From: DASUPK01 sp963831605
GTDB lineage: Bacteria; Actinomycetota; Thermoleophilia; Solirubrobacterales; 70-9
Length of the DNA: 64,000 nucleotides
Direction of reading: 5' to 3'
Assembly (NCBI GenBank): GCA_963831605.1
Contig: CAWHQR010000005.1
Coordinates: 248,001-312,000 of the forward strand
This document shows positions 36,272 to 43,604 of the stretch, in pieces; position 1 is the first letter of the stretch, and each line of letters opens with the position of its first letter. The translations under genes were made by a program, and so were the position numbers. The notes under the pieces are model-generated. The model worked only from the letters and a program-made list of their open reading frames with translations, did not search any database and was not told the origin of the DNA.

Positions 36272-37636
36272 TCAATCGGTTCGGTCACGATCCATCCCGG
36301 TCGCGGATTGGAGCTCGCTGGTGAGCTCCTCGACGGCTCGCGAGAGGGTGGCGTCCTCAAGGGCGCCCTTCTCGACCTTGCGAATGGCGTGCATGACGGT
36401 GGTGTGGTCGCGGCGGTTGAAGGCCTCGGCGATCGCCGGCAGGGAGAGGTCGGTGAGATCGCGGGTCAGGTACATGGCGAGCTGGCGGGCGCGTGCGACG
36501 GGAGCGACGCGGGTGGGGGAGAGGATCTGCTCGACGCTGACGCCGAGACGGCCGGCGACGGCCTCCTGAACCTGGCGCGGCTCGAGCGATTCGGAGGCAG
36601 GCGCGGAGATCGCGGCGCCGGGGAGGGCACGGTCGACGGAGTCGGGCGTGACGGCGGATGCGGTCAACGAGGAGAGGGCCACCACACGGGTCAGGGCGCC
36701 CTTGAGGACCCGGAGGTTGACGGACGCCTTGGAGGCGAGGGCCCGCAGCGCCTCGGGTGGAAGTTGCTCGGTTTCCTCGCGAGCGAGGGTGGCGAGGAAG
36801 ACGAGGCGGGTGGCGAGGTCGGGCGGCTCCACCGGGACGGTCAGGCCCCACTCGAAGCGGTCGCGCAGGCGGTCGGCCAGCGCGGAGAGCTCGGCGGGGA
36901 CGCGGTCCGCGGTCAGGACGATCTGCGCCCCGCCCTCGTAGAGGGCGTTGAAGGTGTGGAAGAACTCGTCCGCGGTGCGAGCCTTGCCCTGGAGGAACTG
37001 GACGTCGTCGATCAGGAGGACGTCGGCTCGCCGGTAGCGCTCCTTGAAGCCGTCGATGCCGGAGCCCTGCAGGGATGAGACGAACTCGTTGGTGAAGGAC
37101 TCGGCCGTCGTGTAGTGGACGGCGAGCTGCGGGCTGTGGCGGTGCAGGTAGTTGGCGATCGAGCCGAGCAGGTGCGTCTTGCCCAGGCCCGGCGGGCCAT
37201 GCAGGAAGACCGGGTTGTAGGCCTCGCCCGGGGCTTCGGCGACGGCCAGCGCCGCGGCGTGAGCAAGCTGGTTGCCGGGGCCGATCACGAAGCGATCGAA
37301 GGTGTAGTCGGGGTTGAGGGCGACCTGTGAGGCCGCCTCCGAGGACGCGGAGGAGGCCGACTCGGTGTCCTCCGGCGCGATCAGCTCGACCTCGCGCAGA
37401 CCTTCGACGGCGCGATGGGTCGCAGCGCGAAGCAGCTCCATGTAGCGGCGGCCGACCCAGCGAACGACCCGCTGCGGACCGGTCAGATAGAGGGTGGCCC
37501 CTCGCCGGGAGACCGGTGTGAGGGGAGAGAACCAGAGTCGGTAGGTGTCCTCGTGAACCGAGGCGGCCAGCTCCCGCTGGATCTCGCGCCACGGATCCTC
37601 GAGATCCTGGCGAACGTCGCGAACCTGCCCCGGAAC
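36272..37636 (-). CDS. dnaA: Chromosomal replication initiator DnaA, apparent non-canonical start
   Basis: About 454 residues. Domain I includes 'DPWREIQRELAASVHEDTYR', domain III has 'LNPDYTFDRFVIGPGNQLAH', Walker A 'LHGPPGLGKTHLLGSIANYL' and Walker B 'RADVLLIDDVQFLQGKARTA', and domain IV has the DNA-binding signature 'DLSLPAIAEAFNRRDHTTVM'. DnaA-ATP opens oriC. The first ATG in frame (37439-37441) lies inside domain I. No ATG, GTG or TTG exists between it and the upstream in-frame TAG. A GAGGAG at 37643-37648 lies 6 nt before a GTT (37634-37636), which I take as the start or a corrupted GTG. Confidence 0.9.
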   Translation of the reverse strand, partial: VPGQVRDVRQDLEDPWREIQRELAASVHEDTYRLWFSPLTPVSRRGATLYLTGPQRVVRWVGRRYMELLRAATHRAVEGLREVELIAPEDTESASSASSEAASQVALNPDYTFDRFVIGPGNQLAHAAALAVAEAPGEAYNPVFLHGPPGLGKTHLLGSIANYLHRHSPQLAVHYTTAESFTNEFVSSLQGSGIDGFKERYRRADVLLIDDVQFLQGKARTADEFFHTFNALYEGGAQIVLTADRVPAELSALADRLRDRFEWGLTVPVEPPDLATRLVFLATLAREETEQLPPEALRALASKASVNLRVLKGALTRVVALSSLTASAVTPDSVDRALPGAAISAPASESLEPRQVQEAVAGRLGVSVEQILSPTRVAPVARARQLAMYLTRDLTDLSLPAIAEAFNRRDHTTVMHAIRKVEKGALEDATLSRAVEELTSELQSATGMDRDRTD

Positions 37637-37642
37637 TTGGTG

Positions 37643-37648
37643 CTCCTC
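37643..37648 (-). promoter_or_regulatory. Shine-Dalgarno of dnaA
   Basis: GAGGAG on the minus strand, 6 nt from the GTT at 37634-37636. It is the only strong ribosome site upstream of domain I and decides the proposed start. Confidence 0.55.
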
Positions 37649-37829
37649 TCGTCTCGTGCGGGTGGATGTGAGGATGCTCCGCGAGGAGCAACCCGACTAG
37701 GTTGGCGATCATAGGCTCGGCCCAGGCGAGCGGAAGGGGCCGCCGGGCGGGCTCCGTGCAAAACGCGGCTAAAACCGGGACGAAGATTTCCGAGGGCCCG
37801 AGACGGCGGAGGCCGCAGCGGTCACGCCC

Positions 37830-37835
37830 TATACT
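37830..37835 (+). promoter_or_regulatory. -10-like box of the rpmH operon
   Basis: TATACT lies 36 nt before the rpmH ATG, with CTCCT-rich sequence and a CCCCTCG/GTTTCGGGG hairpin-like stretch in the leader. No convincing -35 hexamer was found. Confidence 0.45.
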
Positions 37836-37871
37836 GCCGTGCCCCTCGCCCCTCGTTTCGGGGCTCTCCTG

Positions 37872-38006
37872 ATGAAGCGGACCTACCAGCCGAAGAAGCG
37901 CAAGCGAGCCCGAACCCATGGGTTCCGGGCCAGGAGCGCCAGCCGCTCCGGCCGCGCCATCCTGCGGCGCCGGCGTCAGAAGGGCCGCAAGCGGCTCACG
38001 CCCTGA
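37872..38006 (+). CDS. rpmH: 50S ribosomal protein L34
   Basis: A 44-residue ribosomal protein starting 'MKRTYQPKKRKRARTHGFRA' and ending with the typical basic cluster 'RRRRQKGRKRLTP'. It matches family length and the invariant KRTYQP start. It is first in the rpmH-rnpA-yidD-yidC-jag-rsmG series that runs rightward from the origin region. It lies 2 nt before rnpA. Confidence 0.96.
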   Translation: MKRTYQPKKRKRARTHGFRARSASRSGRAILRRRRQKGRKRLTP

Positions 38007-38008
38007 CG

Positions 38009-38395
38009 TTGGCCTCCAAGGGCCGCCCGGACGCCCGTCGGCGCCGACTCTCGCGGAGCGGCGACTTCGACCGCGTCTATCGCGAGGGCAACTCGCGGGG
38101 CAATCGCTTTCTCGTGCTCTATTCGTTTGCCCGCCGTGACGACGAGTCGAGCGACAGCGCCAGGCTCGGTCTGTCGGTCGGCCGGAAGATCGGCAAGGCG
38201 GTGACCCGGAACAAGGTGAAGCGGGGGATCCGCGAGGTGTTCTGGGAGCTCTCCGACGGGCTCGAGGCCGGGCACGACTACGTGATCGTCGCCCGCCCGG
38301 GCGTGGAGGGCCTGCTGGAGCGTGACGGTCAGGATGGCCTTCGTTCCTGCCTGGCGGAGCTGCTGGACGACCCGGGTGAGGAGCGTTTGTCGTGA
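38009..38395 (+). CDS. rnpA: Ribonuclease P protein component
   Basis: A 128-residue RnpA, the protein cofactor that helps the RNase P RNA remove tRNA 5' leaders. The start is TTG 38009. Motifs are 'RLSRSGDFDRVYREGNSRGN' and the RNR signature 'SVGRKIGKAVTRNKVKRGIR'. The C-terminus has an acidic extension (LDDPGEERLS). The stop TGA overlaps the GTG of yidD (38392-38395). Position right after rpmH confirms the call. Confidence 0.94.
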   Translation: MASKGRPDARRRRLSRSGDFDRVYREGNSRGNRFLVLYSFARRDDESSDSARLGLSVGRKIGKAVTRNKVKRGIREVFWELSDGLEAGHDYVIVARPGVEGLLERDGQDGLRSCLAELLDDPGEERLS

Positions 38396-38706
38396 AACGG
38401 TTTTTCTCCGCCCTGCTGATCGCCCCCATCCGGCTCTACCAGCGGTTGATCTCCCCCGCCACCGTTCCTCGCTGCCGCTACTACCCGACCTGCTCCAACT
38501 ACGCCGTTCAGGCGATCCGCGAGCTTGGCCCGATCCGTGGCACGATCCTGGCCGGCTGGCGCGTGCTGCGCTGCAACCCCTGGAGTCACGGCGGCATCGA
38601 CGAGCTCTCCGATCGCAAGCTCTTCCGAGGCACCCAGACGCGATCTGAGCGCATGCACGGCCCAGCTTCGCCATCAGCGGCCGCCACAAAAACCGCGGCC
38701 GAATAG
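38392..38706 (+). CDS. yidD: Membrane protein insertion efficiency factor YidD
   Basis: A 104-residue YidD/DUF37 protein with the family's Cys motif: 'LIAPIRLYQRLISPATVPRC', 'RYYPTCSNYAVQAIRELG' and 'LRCNPWSHGGIDEL'. It is thought to help YidC-dependent membrane insertion. GTG 38392 overlaps rnpA by 4 nt. The tail after 'DRKLFRGTQTRSER' is not family-like: the last about 15 residues and the stop are encoded by dispersed repeat copy F. Confidence 0.92.
   Translation: MKRFFSALLIAPIRLYQRLISPATVPRCRYYPTCSNYAVQAIRELGPIRGTILAGWRVLRCNPWSHGGIDELSDRKLFRGTQTRSERMHGPASPSAAATKTAAE
38665..38700 (-). repeat. Dispersed hairpin repeat, partial copy F
   Basis: On the minus strand it has GGCCGC and GCGGCC arms around a T-rich loop and the family ending CTGATGGCGAAGC. 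It is a degenerate and shortened copy that overlaps the 3' end of yidD and supplies its C-terminal tail. Confidence 0.5.
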
Positions 38707-38742
38707 ACCAACGGAGCCGATCTGACGTAGAACTCCATCGCC

Positions 38743-39483
38743 ATGTTCCCCGAAGCCCACATCCTCCAGCCGCTGATCGACCTCTTCAACGATGTCTTGA
38801 AGTGGCTGCACAACGACGTCGGCCTCGCCTGGGGCGTCGGGATCGTCCTGATCACCTGGCTCTCGCGGATCGTCGTGCTGCCCTTCACCCTGAAGTCGAT
38901 GCACGGGATGCGCGAGATGCAGGCGCTGCAGCCCTACCTGAAGGAGATCCAGGAGAAGTACAAGGACGACAAGCAGCGCATGCAGCGCGAGCAGATGTCG
39001 CTCTTCCAGGAGCACGGCGTCAACCCGCTCTCCGCCTGCCTCCCCCTGCTCTTCCAGTTCCCGGTCTTCATCGCGCTCTACGCGCTGCTGCGAAGCAGCG
39101 AGTTCAAGGACGAGGTCGGCAACTCCGGCTGGCTGTTCGTCTCGGACCTGACCGCCCATCCGACCGGCGCCGAGGCGGTCGTGCTCGTCATCCTCGCCGT
39201 CGCCGGCACCTTCGCCCTGCTCTTCTTCAACCCCTCGCCCACCACCGGCGGCAACTCCCAGCGCTACCTGATGGCGGGGGTCTTCTCGCTGGTGACCGTC
39301 TTCCTGATCCCCAACGCGCCCGCGGGGATCGCGGTCTACTTCATCGCCAGCGGGCTCTGGCAGGTCATGCAGCAGACGGTGATCCACTTCGTCTGGCCGC
39401 TGCCGGCTGTGCCGACGCCCGAGGAGGTCCGGGCCTCGAAGCCTCCGCCTCCTCCGCCTCGGAAGCGGAAGCGGCGCAAGTAG
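38743..39483 (+). CDS. yidC: Membrane protein insertase YidC
   Basis: A 246-residue insertase of the Oxa1/YidC core type, inserting proteins into the cytoplasmic membrane with or without SecYEG. Five membrane segments are visible, starting 'VGLAWGVGIVLITWLSRIVV' with the conserved hydrophilic-groove Arg. A cytoplasmic coiled-coil hairpin follows ('EIQEKYKDDKQRMQREQMSL') with 'GVNPLSACLPLLFQFPVFIA'. There is no large periplasmic domain and no lipobox signal. The C-terminus is Pro- and Lys/Arg-rich (PPPPPPRKRKRRK). A TAGAAC box lies 9 nt before the ATG. Confidence 0.94.
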   Translation: MFPEAHILQPLIDLFNDVLKWLHNDVGLAWGVGIVLITWLSRIVVLPFTLKSMHGMREMQALQPYLKEIQEKYKDDKQRMQREQMSLFQEHGVNPLSACLPLLFQFPVFIALYALLRSSEFKDEVGNSGWLFVSDLTAHPTGAEAVVLVILAVAGTFALLFFNPSPTTGGNSQRYLMAGVFSLVTVFLIPNAPAGIAVYFIASGLWQVMQQTVIHFVWPLPAVPTPEEVRASKPPPPPPRKRKRRK

Positions 39484-39499
39484 CGGCCACCAGGCCGCT
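39482..39499 (+). terminator. Hairpin after yidC
   Basis: AGCGGCC-ACCA-GGCCGCT is a perfect 7-bp stem that includes two bases of the yidC TAG. No T-run follows. Its right arm can instead pair with GAGCG about 11 nt further on, so alternative folds with repeat copy B are possible. Confidence 0.4.
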
Positions 39500-39578
39500 C
39501 TCCTCAGGAGCGAAGGGCGAAGCCCGGAGCGACTTAACGAGCGCGGCCGCTTGTGGCCGCGGTCTGATGGCGAAGCCG
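39492..39578 (+). repeat. Dispersed hairpin repeat, copy B
   Basis: The most complete copy: AGGCCGC, a GGAGCGAA flank, a GGGC-GAA-GCCC hairpin, GGAGCGACTTA, the core GCGGCCGCTTGTGGCCGC (39543-39560) and CTGATGGCGAAGCCG. It fills the yidC-jag spacer. Confidence 0.75.
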
Positions 39579-39593
39579 TGTAAGACTGCCCGC

Positions 39594-40088
39594 ATGGAAG
39601 GAGAAGTCGAGTCCCAGCCGACTGTGCTGCCGGAAGAGCCGGCTGAGCGCGTGCGCGTCATGCTCGAGCGGATTCTCGAGGAGCTTGGGCTCGAGGCGTC
39701 CGTTGCGGTCGAGGAGGGGGACGAGGAGATTCACGCGGATATCGAGGGGGAGGACGTCGGCCTCCTGATCGGCCGGCATGGGCAGACGATCGACGCGATC
39801 CAGCTGCTCTCCTACCAGGCCGCCTACCGGGGACGCCAGGACCGCAAGAGGGTGACGGTCGACGCCGCCGGCTACCGGCGCCGCCAGGGGGAGTCGCTGC
39901 GGCGGCGAGCCGACATGGCGGCCGAGGACGCGCTCGCTCACGGCGAGGCCGTGGAGATGGATCCGATGGGATCCAACGAGCGCCGGGTCGTGCATGAGCA
40001 CCTGCGCGACCGAACCGAGATCGAGACCTACAGCGAGGGCGACGAGCCCAATCGCTACGTGGTCGTCGCGCCCCTCGTCTCCGATTGA
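39594..40088 (+). CDS. jag: Jag/KhpB-type RNA-binding protein (KH + R3H)
   Basis: A 164-residue RNA-binding protein with a KH domain ('IHADIEGEDVGLLIGRHGQT' with the GxxG loop) and a C-terminal R3H domain ('RRADMAAEDALAHGEAVEMD', 'NERRVVHEHLRDRTEIETYS'). Family members control division and small-RNA levels in Gram-positives and are encoded after yidC as here. ATG 39594 is preceded by TAAGACT 7 nt upstream and lacks a ribosome site, so the mRNA may be leaderless. The TGA overlaps the TTG of rsmG by 4 nt. Confidence 0.92.
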   Translation: MEGEVESQPTVLPEEPAERVRVMLERILEELGLEASVAVEEGDEEIHADIEGEDVGLLIGRHGQTIDAIQLLSYQAAYRGRQDRKRVTVDAAGYRRRQGESLRRRADMAAEDALAHGEAVEMDPMGSNERRVVHEHLRDRTEIETYSEGDEPNRYVVVAPLVSD

Positions 40089-40762
40089 GCGCCGCGCCCG
40101 CCGCGGCGGAGCCGGCACTCGAGGCACTCCTCGGGTTGCTGTCGGACCCGCGCGCGCCGATCGCCGCATCCACGGTCGGACGGGCCCGCCAGGTCCACAT
40201 CGAGGACTCACTGAGCGGCCTGGAGATCGATGAGCTCGCCTCCGCGCGCCGGATCGCCGACCTCGGCAGCGGCGCGGGCCTGCCCGGATTGGTCCTGGCA
40301 GCCTGCCTGCCCACGGCCCAGGTGGAGCTGATCGAGTCGGTCGGCCGGAAGTGTGAGTTCCTTCGCGACGCGACCGTGCGGATGGGACTGGAGAACGCGG
40401 CGGTCGTCTGCGAGCGCTCGGAGGAGTGGGCCGCGGGCCAGGGCCGCGAGGCCCACGACGCGGTCACCGCGCGCGCGGTCGGCTCCCTCGCGGTGCTGGC
40501 GGAGCTCGCCTCTCCGCTCCTGTGCGAGGGCGGCGTGCTGGTCGCCTGGAAGGGAGCGCGAGTGGAGGCGGAGGAGGCCGAGCTCGAGCGAGCGGCTCCG
40601 CGGCTCGCCATGGAACCGGGCGAGGTCCGGAGCGTGCGGCCTTATCCGGGCAGCCGCGACAGACACATCCACCTGCTCCGCAAGAATGGACCGACTCCGA
40701 ACGGATTGCCGCGCCGGCCCGGGATGGCGGCGAAGCGCCCGTTCGGGTCCGAACAGCACTGA
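40085..40762 (+). CDS. rsmG: 16S rRNA m7G527 methyltransferase
   Basis: A 225-residue class I methyltransferase (GidB) that modifies G527 of 16S rRNA. The SAM-binding motif is 'RIADLGSGAGLPGLVLAACL', with 'VELIESVGRKCEFLRDATVR' and 'DAVTARAVGSLAVLAELASP'. The N-terminus binds 'VGRARQVHIEDSLSGLEI', a variant of the family HxxDSL. The start is TTG 40085 overlapping jag. About 35 basic residues at the C-terminus extend beyond the usual end. Confidence 0.93.
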   Translation: MSAAPAAAEPALEALLGLLSDPRAPIAASTVGRARQVHIEDSLSGLEIDELASARRIADLGSGAGLPGLVLAACLPTAQVELIESVGRKCEFLRDATVRMGLENAAVVCERSEEWAAGQGREAHDAVTARAVGSLAVLAELASPLLCEGGVLVAWKGARVEAEEAELERAAPRLAMEPGEVRSVRPYPGSRDRHIHLLRKNGPTPNGLPRRPGMAAKRPFGSEQH

Positions 40763-40776
40763 CCCGAACCATTCGT

Positions 40777-41547
40777 ATGGGAACCGTTTACGCAATCGCA
40801 AACCAGAAGGGCGGCGTCGGCAAGACGACGACCGCGGTCAACATGGGCGCGTTCGTGGCGAGCGACGGCGAGCAGACCCTGATCGTCGACCTCGACGCTC
40901 AATGCAATGCCACGGTCGCGCTGGGTCTGCCCAAGGACTCGACGCCCTCCTCCTACGACTGCCTCACCGGAGAGGTGTCCGTCGCCGAGGCTGCCCGGCC
41001 GGCCGGGCCGGACAACCTGTGGGTGGTCCCCGCGCATGTGGATCTCGCCGGCGCCGCGGTGGAGCTGCCGCGCTTCAGCGGCTACGAGACGCGGCTGCGG
41101 GACGGTCTCGGCCCGGTTCGCTCCCGCTTCGCCTACACGCTCCTCGACTGTCCTCCGTCACTGGGCCCGGTCGCCGTCAACGCGCTGGTTGCCGCCGACA
41201 AGGTGATCGTCCCGGTGCAGGCCGAGTATCTCGCGCTCGAGGGGCTGGTGCAGTTCCTCGACACCCTGAAGCTGGTCCGCCGCGAGCTCAACCCGGACCT
41301 GGAGATTGCGGGCGTGCTGATCACCATGCACGACGACCGCACCCGCCTCTCCCGCGACGTCGAGCGGGAGCTCCGCGAGCACCTTCCCGCCCGGGTGTTC
41401 AAGACCGTCGTCCCGCGCAACGTGCGCGTCGCCGAGGCTCCCAGCTACGGCATTCCGGTCTCGGAGCACGATGCGAGGTCCCCCGGATCGAAGGCCTACC
41501 GTGCGCTCGCGGATGAGGTTCTCGCCTTAGGAGGCATCGATGGCTGA
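40777..41547 (+). CDS. parA: Chromosome-partitioning ATPase ParA/Soj
   Basis: A 256-residue Walker-type ATPase. It starts 'MGTVYAIANQKGGVGKTTTA' with the deviant Walker A, then 'TLIVDLDAQCNATVALGLP', 'YTLLDCPPSLGPVAVNALVA' and 'VPVQAEYLALEGLVQFLDTL'. It forms nucleoid gradients that move ParB-parS complexes. It has no N-terminal DNA-binding extension, so it is the small chromosomal type. It overlaps parB by 8 nt (41540-41547). No parS consensus site was found in the window by eye. Confidence 0.95.
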   Translation: MGTVYAIANQKGGVGKTTTAVNMGAFVASDGEQTLIVDLDAQCNATVALGLPKDSTPSSYDCLTGEVSVAEAARPAGPDNLWVVPAHVDLAGAAVELPRFSGYETRLRDGLGPVRSRFAYTLLDCPPSLGPVAVNALVAADKVIVPVQAEYLALEGLVQFLDTLKLVRRELNPDLEIAGVLITMHDDRTRLSRDVERELREHLPARVFKTVVPRNVRVAEAPSYGIPVSEHDARSPGSKAYRALADEVLALGGIDG

Positions 41548-42400
41548 ACGCAAGCGCGGAATGGGGAGGGGGCTTGCGGCCATCTTGCCGGAGAGCTCCG
41601 CCGGCGGACCGGAGCTGCGCGAGCTCGACGTCACCCAGATCGAGCCCAATCCGGACCAGCCCCGTGCCAAGTTCGACGCCGCCGCCCTCGATGCCCTGGC
41701 CGGATCGATCGGCGCGGTCGGGCTGCTCCAGCCGCTGATCGTCCGGCCGCTCGAGGATGGGCGGTACGAGCTCGTCGCCGGTGAGCGGCGCTGGCGCGCG
41801 GCGCAGAAGGCGGGCATCGACCGCGTCCCGGCCGTTGTCAGGACCTCTCCCGAGGACGAGCGCCTGCAGGCCGCCCTGATCGAGAACATGGTCCGCGAGG
41901 ACCTCAATCCGGTGGAGGAGGCCCGGGCCTGTGCCGCTCTCGTCGACGACCTGGGCATCTCCAAGGAGGAGCTCGCCCGCCGGGTGGGCCGGAGCCGCGC
42001 GGCTATCTCCAACCTGATCCGCCTCCTCGACCTCCCCGATCCCGTTCTCTCCCTGCTGGAGCGCCAGGAGCTCACCGAGGGCCATGGCCGGGCGATCCTC
42101 CAGGTGTCCGACCAGGAGAAGCGCGCACGACTCGCCAAGCAGGCCGCCGCCGAAGGGTGGTCCGTGCGCGAGACCGAGCGACACGCCGGCCAGGGCCCGC
42201 GCCGCAAGAAGGCGCCGGCCGGCGGCCGGATCTCGGCGGAGGAGCGGGCCGCCATGGCGGACGCCGAGGACGCGCTCGGCTCCGCCCTCGGCCAGGACGT
42301 CAAGGTGCGCCGCGCCGGGAACGGCGTCAGGGCGGAGCTCCACTTCGACGACCTCTCGGACCTGGATTCGCTCGCCCGCCGCCTGCGCCGGCGTGGCTAG
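41540..42400 (+). CDS. parB: Chromosome-partitioning protein ParB
   Basis: A 286-residue CTP-dependent DNA clamp that loads at parS. N-terminal 'KRGMGRGLAAILPE' is the ParA-activating region, followed by 'VTQIEPNPDQPRAKFDAAAL', the CTP-binding 'YELVAGERRWRAAQKAGI', 'LIENMVREDLNPVEEARACA' and the HTH 'EELARRVGRSRAAISNLIRL'. A short C-terminal dimerisation part ends 'LSDLDSLARRLRRRG'. Its TAG stop forms the first three bases of the likely -10 box of the following tRNA gene. Confidence 0.95.
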   Translation: MAERKRGMGRGLAAILPESSAGGPELRELDVTQIEPNPDQPRAKFDAAALDALAGSIGAVGLLQPLIVRPLEDGRYELVAGERRWRAAQKAGIDRVPAVVRTSPEDERLQAALIENMVREDLNPVEEARACAALVDDLGISKEELARRVGRSRAAISNLIRLLDLPDPVLSLLERQELTEGHGRAILQVSDQEKRARLAKQAAAEGWSVRETERHAGQGPRRKKAPAGGRISAEERAAMADAEDALGSALGQDVKVRRAGNGVRAELHFDDLSDLDSLARRLRRRG

Positions 42401-42403
42401 AAT
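42398..42403 (+). promoter_or_regulatory. -10 box of tRNA-Ile gene
   Basis: TAGAAT begins 16 nt before the mature tRNA 5' end and starts with the parB stop codon TAG. The spacing fits a start about 4-6 nt before the tRNA. Confidence 0.45.
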
Positions 42404-42413
42404 CGGCGGCCGC

Positions 42414-42487
42414 GGGCGATTAGCTCAGTTGGTTAGAGCGCGTCTCTGATAAGGACGAGGTCCCTGGTTCGAGTCCAGGATCGCCCA
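42414..42487 (+). tRNA. tRNA-Ile (GAT anticodon)
   Basis: A 74-nt cloverleaf. The acceptor stem is GGGCGAT with ATCGCCC. The D-loop has TAGCTCAGTTGGTTAGAG, the anticodon stem CGTCT/GGACG encloses CTGATAA (anticodon GAT), and the T arm is CCTGG-TTCGAGT-CCAGG. The discriminator base is A. CCA is not encoded. It reads the ATC and ATT codons of isoleucine. It is a single tRNA gene not linked to rRNA here. Confidence 0.96.
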
Positions 42488-42497
42488 CTCTCCGCGC

Positions 42498-43081
42498 TCA
42501 GTGCCCGCGCTTGTGGCGCCGTTTGCAGCGGCGCTTGTGCTTCCGGCACTTCTTCTGATGGTTGACCGGCTTGGAGATCGAGACCGGGTGCATGACCGAA
42601 GCGCTGAATCCATTGGTGTCGGTGACCTTCAGCGTGGCGTTGAAGGTGCCCCCAGCCGAGTACACATGCGACGCGTTCACTCCTGAGCTCACCGTGCCGT
42701 CTCCGAAGTCCCAGGCGTAGCTGCTGATCCCTCCATCGGAGTCGGCGCTCCCGTCGGCCGAGAAGGTCAGGGTGGCCCCGGTGGAGGTGGCCGGCGGCGG
42801 GACAAAGACGGCCGCGGGCAGGGCGTTCCGCTGTTCACAGGCGCCGGCTCCGTTGCCCCACTCCTGCTGGAGGTAGTACGGATTCCCGTCGATCGCCTGG
42901 GTTCGTGGTAGATCAGGTTCTGCTCCGCGGTCCGTGCGCGTGCCGAAGGGCCCTCGGTCTGACGCGGTGCGAGGGAGACACGCCCCGTCGGGCTGGGGAC
43001 GATGACCGCCCCGGCCTGGGCGCTCAGAAGTGCCAGCCCCGCAGCGGTCACGACGGCGCCGAGCAGAACGCGCGCCCTCAT
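42498..43081 (-). pseudogene. Secreted PKD-domain protein, apparent frameshift
   Basis: ATG 43079-43081 opens a signal peptide (MRARVLLGAVVTAAGLALLS) and about 60 residues ending 'QNLIYHEP' at about 42900. In that frame the rest is nonsense. The neighbouring frame continues 'AIDGNPYYLQQEWGNGAGAC', then a PKD domain ('ADGSADSDGGISSYAWDFGD', 'HVYSAGGTFNATLKVTDTNG') and a very basic end (KKCRKHKRRCKRRHKRGH). One missing base at the GGG run at 42899-42901 explains it. The repaired protein is about 194 residues and would be surface-exposed, possibly binding polysaccharide. The start overlaps the SRPBCC stop by 4 nt. Confidence 0.7.
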
Positions 43082-43527
43082 TGCTTGATCTTGCCGGCCT
43101 CCGCGGCCGAGCGGATTCCTTCCAGCGCGTGTTCGACCCAGCGGCGGAACATCCGCTCGCCCGCCATCGCCACCTGAACCCGGACGACCACGTTCGTCGG
43201 ATCGCTGCCGGCCTCCATCTCCACGAAGGTCCCGCCCTGTCCCTCGGTGAGAACCGCCCGCGTGTAGGTCCCGGTGTCCATGCAGCGAATCGTCAGCTCC
43301 TTGCCGGGGACCATCTCATCCACCTCGAGCGTCGTCTCCAGGTCCGACATCGGCCAGGGGCGGGATTGGACGTTGCGCACGTGGCAGCCCTGCTCGAAAT
43401 CGCCGTCGATGCACTCGAAGGTGATCGTGTCCGGCCACCAGTCGGTCTGCCTGTCCGGATCGGAGGCAAGGTCCCAGACGACGTCGAGCGGCGCGTCGAT
43501 GAACGCCTGTTGGCGGCACTCCGGCAT
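43078..43527 (-). CDS. SRPBCC/polyketide-cyclase-like protein
   Basis: A 149-residue START-like fold protein. It begins 'MPECRQQAFIDAPLDVVWDL', with the typical 'i.ap...vw....d' opening, then 'QTDWWPDTITFECIDGDFEQ', a beta-sheet core 'TLEVDEMVPGKELTIRCMDT', and a long C-terminal helix 'MFRRWVEHALEGIRSAAEAG'. This fold binds hydrophobic ligands; the ligand is unknown. It is transcribed toward the tRNA and coupled to the PKD gene by a 4-nt overlap. Divergent from the bifunctional nuclease gene, about 78 nt away. Confidence 0.8.
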   Translation of the reverse strand: MPECRQQAFIDAPLDVVWDLASDPDRQTDWWPDTITFECIDGDFEQGCHVRNVQSRPWPMSDLETTLEVDEMVPGKELTIRCMDTGTYTRAVLTEGQGGTFVEMEAGSDPTNVVVRVQVAMAGERMFRRWVEHALEGIRSAAEAGKIKQ

Positions 43528-43571
43528 GGTGCCGATTGTCCCACGCGCCGGGGAGCACTTCGGGCCGCTCC

Positions 43572-43577
43572 TATAAT
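43572..43577 (+). promoter_or_regulatory. Consensus -10 box upstream of bifunctional nuclease gene
   Basis: A perfect TATAAT, 27 nt before GTG 43605, with a GAGGAG ribosome site (43593-43598) between. The -35 position is GC-rich and not recognisable. Confidence 0.55.
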
Positions 43578-43604
43578 CCGTGCGGACGCCCCGAGGAGAC
43601 CCCC

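Noticed and set aside
36357..38429. A 690-codon open frame on the minus strand across dnaA and rpmH/rnpA
   Set aside because: It is out of frame with dnaA and antisense to rpmH and rnpA; composition is Arg/Pro/Gly-rich as expected of a shadow frame in GC-rich DNA. Its ATG at 37710-37712 (MIANLVGLLL) was considered as a dnaA N-terminus, but that would need a +1 shift and adds non-family residues.
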